The notes under the pieces were generated by a model. The model was not told the DNA's origin. It saw nothing but the letters and a program-made list of their open reading frames with translations, and did no database searches. Below, one piece after another: positions 60,560-64,000 of a DNA stretch of 64,000 nt; positions within the stretch are counted from its first letter, which is position 1, and the number at the start of each line of letters is the position of its first letter. A program made the translations under genes and the position numbers. This DNA is from Geobacillus genomosp. 3 (GTDB lineage: Bacteria; Bacillota; Bacilli; Bacillales; Anoxybacillaceae): NCBI RefSeq assembly GCF_000445995.2, contig NC_022080.4:1364001-1428000 (forward strand). The letters run 5' to 3'.

Positions 60560-61329
60560 TTCGCAAATATATCGCCCTATTGCGGATGAAATATATCGAA
60601 ATGCTGGCGTATCGGCTGGCGACGTTCGTTTGGATGACGGGGGCGGTCACGCAGCCGCTCATTACGATGTTTGTCTGGATGAACATTCATCCGGAAGAGA
60701 GCGAGTCGTTTCTATTCTATTTTATGGCGGTCATATTCGTCGAGCGGATGACGAGCGCGTGGGACGTGTGGGAATTGGACCGTGAAATTCGCGAAGGGAC
60801 GTTTTCGAACTTGTTGCTGCGGCCGCTTCATCCGATCCATTGGGCGATTGCGGAAAACATCGTGTACAAATGGCTGTTTGCCGTCGTTTTAGTGCCGGTT
60901 TGGCTGGTGGGGGCGGTGTTTTGGCCCGCGCTTCGCCCGCACATGACGGGAGGTCAGGCGGCGTTGTTTTTGGCAGCGGTCGTATTGGGAGCGGCGCTCC
61001 GGTTTTTGCTGAGCTACTCATGCGGGCTGCTCGCGTTTTGGGTGACGAAGGTGGCGGCGGTGTACGGGGTGATCGATGTGATGTCGCTGTTTTTGTCAGG
61101 GCGAATCGCGCCGCTTGAGTTTTTGCCGCCGACGCTTCGCGAATGGAGCGAGTGGCTGCCGTTTCGCTATATGATCAGTTTCCCGATTGAAATCGCCACC
61201 GGGGCGGCAGGCGGCGGAGAAATGATGCGCGGTTTTGCGATTGCGGCCGGGTGGATGGTCGTGTTTGTCGCAGGGTTGCAGCAGCTTTGGAAAGCGGGAA
61301 TGCGAAAAAACCAAGCGGTAGGTGGGTGA
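60556..61329 (+). CDS. ABC-2 family permease (DUF990-like), first subunit
   Basis: 257 aa from ATG 60556 after GGGAGGAGCACGT. Six hydrophobic segments. The N-terminal amphipathic region MIRKYIALLRMKYIEMLAYRLATFVWMTGAVTQPLITMFVW and the cytoplasmic ELDREIREGTFSNLLLRPLHPIHWAIAENI are typical of the ABC2_membrane_6 family: an E-I-R-x-G-x-L/F-x-x-L-L-x-R-P block. The second half contains LSGRIAPLEFLPPTLREWSEWLPFRYMISFPIEI. It pairs with the following permease and the ATPase. Confidence 0.85.
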   Translation: MIRKYIALLRMKYIEMLAYRLATFVWMTGAVTQPLITMFVWMNIHPEESESFLFYFMAVIFVERMTSAWDVWELDREIREGTFSNLLLRPLHPIHWAIAENIVYKWLFAVVLVPVWLVGAVFWPALRPHMTGGQAALFLAAVVLGAALRFLLSYSCGLLAFWVTKVAAVYGVIDVMSLFLSGRIAPLEFLPPTLREWSEWLPFRYMISFPIEIATGAAGGGEMMRGFAIAAGWMVVFVAGLQQLWKAGMRKNQAVGG

Positions 61330-61331
61330 AC

Positions 61332-62120
61332 ATGCGGCGGTATGGACGAGTGTTCCGCGAGTTTTTCCGCGCCTGTTTGGTCGAGGAACTCGAGTATCGA
61401 AGCGAATTTTTCGGCAATGTGATCGCCAGCTTTTTTGGCGTTGGCATCGCCCTGCTTACGGTCCATATCTTTTTTTATCAGACGGATCGCCTAGGCGGCT
61501 GGACGTATGGGGAAGTGCTGGTGTTGCTCGGCGTCTTCAATACGTTGCGCGGGCTCATCGATTTTGCGCTCCGCCCGAACATGCCGCGGCTGCTTGAGCA
61601 CGTCCGGCGCGGCACGCTCGATTACGTGTTGACGAAGCCGGTCGACAGCATGTTTTACGTCAGCTTCCGCCATCTTGTTTTTTGGCGGCTCATCGATGTC
61701 GCGCTCGGCCTCGGCATCATCGGTTATGGCTTGTATGCCGAGCGCTACGTTCCGTCGGCGGCGGACGTGCTGATGTTTTTGATCGTGATGGTTGCTTCGC
61801 TTTTGCTTATTTATTCGTTATGGGTGATGCTTATGACGACGTCGTTTTGGGTTGTGCGCATTGATGATTTGTCGTTTATTTTCGACTCGTTTTTTGACAC
61901 GGCCCGCTTCCCCGGCAGCATGTATCGCGGTGCAGTGCGATGGGTGATTACATACATCCTGCCGGCGGTGTTGATCACGAATACGCCCGCGCTCGCGCTG
62001 CTTGGAAAATGGAGCATTCCGACAGCCCTCATCGCGTTGGCGGTCGCCGTTTTGTTTGTATGGCTCGCCCGCCGCTTTTGGCGCTTTGCCTTGCGCTTTT
62101 ACACGGGGGCGGGCGGATGA
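61332..62120 (+). CDS. ABC-2 family permease (DUF990-like), second subunit
   Basis: 262 aa from ATG 61332, AGGTGGG upstream, 2 bases after the stop of the first permease. Same fold as its partner: short N-terminal amphipathic segment, LLEHVRRGTLDYVLTKPVDSMFYVSFRHLVFWRLID (R-R-G-T-L-D-Y-x-L-x-K-P block), and DDLSFIFDSFFDTARFPGSMYRGAVRWVITYILPAVLITNTPA near the end. Six membrane segments. Heterodimeric permeases with this ATPase occur widely in Firmicutes with unknown substrates. A terminator follows at once. Confidence 0.85.
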   Translation: MRRYGRVFREFFRACLVEELEYRSEFFGNVIASFFGVGIALLTVHIFFYQTDRLGGWTYGEVLVLLGVFNTLRGLIDFALRPNMPRLLEHVRRGTLDYVLTKPVDSMFYVSFRHLVFWRLIDVALGLGIIGYGLYAERYVPSAADVLMFLIVMVASLLLIYSLWVMLMTTSFWVVRIDDLSFIFDSFFDTARFPGSMYRGAVRWVITYILPAVLITNTPALALLGKWSIPTALIALAVAVLFVWLARRFWRFALRFYTGAGG

Positions 62121-62122
62121 GG

Positions 62123-62150
62123 AAAAGCCTTCTTCGAAGAGGGCTTTTTT
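62123..62150 (+). terminator. Rho-independent terminator of the exporter operon
   Basis: AAAAGCC-T-TCTTCGAAGA-GGGCTTTTTT, immediately after the permease stop. The remaining ~230 bases up to the MerR promoter hold no gene I can support. Confidence 0.8.
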
Positions 62151-62381
62151 CTTTGACCACGGCTGTTTCGTCCGCCTATCGGCAACGCTCGGCCAGCGAA
62201 TGGACGAGCGTCGCACGGTTTCGCTGCCGGCCTGCACAGATGGCGGGGAGGCGTTGACAGTGCGGTTTCGTTTCTTGTTATGGTCTCGGATGTTTTTTGG
62301 CGGCGAACTTTCCCTAAACTTCTTGAACGAGGAGACATAGCGCGGAAGACAGGATTTCTGCTTTCCTGTCTCCCGTATTTG

Positions 62382-62410
62382 TTGACTTTTACGTTAACGT
62401 AAATTAAAAT
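62382..62410 (+). promoter_or_regulatory. Promoter with LiuR-type palindromic operator
   Basis: TTGACT (62382-62387), 17-base spacer, TAAAAT (62405-62410). The spacer is the perfect 16-base palindrome TTTACGTTAACGTAAA (62388-62403), which resembles the operators of LiuR-type MerR regulators of acyl-CoA catabolism. The regulator gene follows 31 bases later. Confidence 0.7.
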
Positions 62411-62440
62411 AATATTCAGAATATTAATTCTAGAAAAGGG

Positions 62441-62845
62441 ATGGCCATGCGTTATTTCACCATTTCCGAACTGGCGCAGGAGTTTGATGTGAGCACCCGG
62501 ACGATCCGCTACTATGAAGAGCGCGGCTTGCTTTCCCCGATTCGGACCGAGTCGGGGCAGCGGCTGTATCCAAAAAAGGAGCGGGCGAAACTGAAGCTTA
62601 TTTTGCGCGGCAAACGGTTCGGCTTTTCGCTTGAGGAAATTCATGACATGATTGCGCTGTTTGATGAGGACCGCACCGGGAGGAAGCAGTTGGAAAAAAC
62701 GATCGAATACGGGCGGCGGAAACTAAAGGAGGTGAGCGAGCGGATTGACGATTTGCTGCAGCTGAAGGCGGAGATGGAAGCGCTGCTTTTTGACGGAGTG
62801 GGGCGAAACGGCAAAAGCGTTTGTTGTTTTGAGCCAACCGCTTGA
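62441..62845 (+). CDS. MerR-family regulator, LiuR-like, with altered C-terminus
   Basis: 134 aa. Winged helix: YFTISELAQEFDVSTRTIRYYEERGLLSPIRTESGQRLYPKKERAKLKLILRGKRFGFSLEEIHDMI (residues ~4-70), then the long dimerisation coil. Up to MEALLFD (~118) it looks like a normal LiuR-type regulator of branched-chain or fatty acyl-CoA breakdown. The last ~15 residues (GVGRNGKSVCCFEPTA) are read from another frame of an acyl-CoA synthetase gene, because a deletion fused the two genes. DNA binding and dimerisation should survive; the effector-binding tail is changed. Confidence 0.8.
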   Translation: MAMRYFTISELAQEFDVSTRTIRYYEERGLLSPIRTESGQRLYPKKERAKLKLILRGKRFGFSLEEIHDMIALFDEDRTGRKQLEKTIEYGRRKLKEVSERIDDLLQLKAEMEALLFDGVGRNGKSVCCFEPTA

Positions 62846-63011
62846 ACCGCTTGCGGAAGAATGTAAGCGCTTCCTATCCGACAAGCTTGCCGGTTACAAA
62901 ATCCCCCGCTTGTATGAGGCGATCGCTGAACTGCCGCGCAATGCGACGGGAAAAGTGCTGAAACAAGTGCTGCGGGCGCGGGAGGTGGCAGCACAAAAGG
63001 CGCAGGCATGA
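62793..63011 (+). pseudogene. C-terminal fragment of an AMP-forming acyl-CoA synthetase
   Basis: About 72 codons in frame: TEWGETAKAFVVLSQPLEPLAEECKRFLSDKLAGYKIPRLYEAI, then ELPRNATGKVLKQVLR with the catalytic Lys of ANL enzymes. Only the last ~14% of a ~520-residue ligase remains; the rest was lost together with the end of the MerR gene. It overlaps the MerR frame by ~50 bases. The deletion junction lies close to 62793. Confidence 0.85.
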
Positions 63012-63035
63012 TGAGCAAGGAAGGAAAGGGGAGAG

Positions 63036-63474
63036 ATGATGAGACCGCTTCGTGAAGCTGATCCGAATTTGCTGGCGAATTTGAAACGGTATTTGGATGA
63101 TGAATTGTACCGCTATGCCGAAGAAAAGCTCGAATCGTTTTATGAATTTTGTTTGACGGATGTCGACCGCCGCGCCGTGCACACCGACCGCGAAGGGCAG
63201 CCGCGCCTCATCAAGTACGACCGGTTTGGAAACGACATTTCCGAAGTGTGGGTGAACGAAGGGTACGAACAGACGGCGAACCAGACGTACGAAACGGGAA
63301 TCGTCGGCTATGTGCACAAGCCGATTCCCGAGCTTGGGAGAAAAGGGAACTACGTTTACTCGTACGCCCAAGGATACATTTTGTCCCAAGCCGAGCCGGG
63401 GTTTTACTGCCCGGTGACGCTGACGATGGCGACGGCGTATGTGCTTGAGCATTTTGCCGATGAAGCGGTGACAT
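63036..63474 (+). pseudogene. Acyl-CoA dehydrogenase-like gene truncated by TnpB element
   Basis: ATG 63036 follows AAAGGGGAGAG. MRPLREADPNLLANLKRYLDDELYRYAEEKLESFYEFCLTDVDRRAVHTDREGQPRLIKYDRFGNDISEVWVNEGYEQTANQTYETGIVGYVHKPIP, and then ...PGFYCPVTLTMATAYVLEHFADEAV, correspond to the N-terminal ~145 residues of an AidB/adaptive-type acyl-CoA dehydrogenase. After this the frame runs into the hairpin end of an IS200/IS605 element and stops at 63500 (TYSHHLRFA is element-derived). The FAD and catalytic domains are missing from this side. It may resume beyond the window. Confidence 0.8.
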
Positions 63475-63583
63475 ACTCCCACCACCTACGCTTCGCTTAG
63501 AGGTGGGGGCTTCTCGGGTAATCCCATCTCATGATGGGAAGTTGACCGAGCAATCCCCGTGTGCCCCACGGTTCGAGGACAAG
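63475..63583 (-). ncRNA. Candidate omega RNA 3' region of the TnpB element
   Basis: Structured non-coding stretch directly downstream of tnpB on its own strand, up to the element end. This is where TnpB-associated guide (omega) RNAs are encoded; the guide would then be the adjoining dehydrogenase sequence. RNA ends not determined. Confidence 0.4.
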
Positions 63584-64000
63584 TTAGACTATCGCTAATC
63601 GTTTCATGCCCTCCTGTTTGATATTGATGGCCGCATTGACGTCCCTGTCGCTCTCGAATCCACATTCACAGCGGAATGTACGCTCAGAAAGCGATAGAGA
63701 CTTCCTCACTTTGCCGCAGCACGAACAAGTTTTCGATGATGGAAACCATTTGTCGATTTTGATCAGCTTCTTCCCCTGTTCGGCCAACTTGTACTGAAGG
63801 AAAGAGGTGAACATGCCCCAGCCATTGTCATGAACGCTTTGACCGAAATGGAGGGCTTGGGACATTCCCTTCATGTTGAGGTCTTCGATGACCACGCAAT
63901 CATAAAGTTTCGCTAATTTGTGCGACTCCTTATGCAGAAAGTCCTTGCGCTGGTTGGCCATTTTCTCATGCAGCTTCGCTACTTTCAGACGCTGTTTATG
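63584..64000 (-). CDS. tnpB: TnpB-like RNA-guided nuclease, C-terminal part (5' end outside window)
   Basis: The frame is open to base 64000, so ~138 C-terminal residues are seen. RuvC-II is in CVVIEDLNMKGM (catalytic Glu). The zinc ribbon is SKTCSCCGKVRKSLSLSERTFRCECG (C-x2-C...C-x-C). RuvC-III is ESDRDVNAAINIKQEG (Asp, D-x-N-A-A-x-N). HKQRLKVAKLHEKMANQRKDFLHKESHKLAK before it is the usual helical segment. These are the intact catalytic residues of TnpB, ancestor-type of Cas12. The RuvC-I Asp lies beyond the window. Confidence 0.92.
   Translation of the reverse strand, partial: HKQRLKVAKLHEKMANQRKDFLHKESHKLAKLYDCVVIEDLNMKGMSQALHFGQSVHDNGWGMFTSFLQYKLAEQGKKLIKIDKWFPSSKTCSCCGKVRKSLSLSERTFRCECGFESDRDVNAAINIKQEGMKRLAIV

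Larger units (their letters stand above)
63475..64000 (-). mobile_element. IS200/IS605-type element with tnpB (continues outside window)
   Basis: The element enters the acyl-CoA dehydrogenase gene near 63470-63475 and runs to the window edge. Its end carries the hairpin CTCCCACC-ACCTACGCTTCGCTTAGA-GGTGGGGGC (63478-63513) and further small hairpins (CCCATCTCATGATGGG at 63524-63539). These are sub-terminal structures of the kind used by TnpA-type single-strand transposition. No tnpA is seen in the window. Confidence 0.8.

Overview
The window looks like a chromosomal segment of a thermophilic Bacillaceae, most likely Geobacillus or a close relative. The reasons are moderately GC-rich coding sequence, strong AGGAGG-type ribosome binding sites, frequent GTG/TTG starts, Bacillaceae-specific families (XpaC/YaaN, YndM, YozQ), and a histidine phosphatase that closely resembles PhoE of G. 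stearothermophilus. No tRNA, rRNA, CRISPR array, prophage or replication origin was seen.

Layout. 1-4.4 kb: envelope and small Bacillaceae proteins. 4.5-7.8 kb: an ammonium transporter, a GlnD-like DUF294 nucleotidyltransferase and a DnaQ-type exonuclease, with a GlnR/TnrA box in front. 8.1-9.9 kb: a lipoprotein and an MFS pump. 10-16.7 kb: a 3-hydroxybenzoate/gentisate catabolic operon with a divergent IclR regulator and an aromatic-acid importer; operators and a cre site are visible. 16.9-21.7 kb: an iron-siderophore ABC importer with Fur-like boxes and a FhuF-like reductase. 21.8-25.5 kb: a GGDEF-EAL protein and housekeeping enzymes. 25.7-34.0 kb: a signalling cluster made of an MHYT hybrid kinase, an EAL protein, a FapA/DUF342 protein, a LytTR regulator and a frameshifted PAS-GGDEF protein. 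34.1-35.9 kb: an IS110-family element. 36-38.4 kb: feoA with a frameshifted feoB. 38.6-51.1 kb: acetoacetyl-CoA synthetase, a GAF/PucR-type regulator, a complete beta-oxidation gene set and an MFS transporter. 51.7-58.2 kb: a branched-chain-amino-acid-type ABC importer (livKHM-GF) split by a second, nearly identical IS110 copy. 58.3-62.1 kb: a DUF1259 protein, a heptad-repeat coiled-coil protein and an ABC-2 exporter. 62.4-64 kb: a decayed acyl-CoA operon (MerR, ligase fragment, truncated acyl-CoA dehydrogenase) that ends in an IS200/IS605-type TnpB element.

How it fits together. The window is rich in catabolic modules under nutrient control: GlnR/TnrA, CcpA-type cre, IclR, MerR/LiuR-type and Fur-type sites can all be read directly. 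Aromatic acids enter through the AAHS carrier and are converted via gentisate to fumarate and pyruvate. A second acyl-CoA route feeds acetyl-CoA. Three loci (feoB, PAS-GGDEF, MerR-ligase-dehydrogenase) are broken, and three insertion elements are present, so this part of the genome is being remodelled.

The most interesting observation is the IS110 pair. Each copy carries a roughly 390-bp structured non-coding tail 3' of the transposase that has the layout expected of a bridge/seek RNA. Both copies sit in GGAGGA, a Shine-Dalgarno-like sequence.
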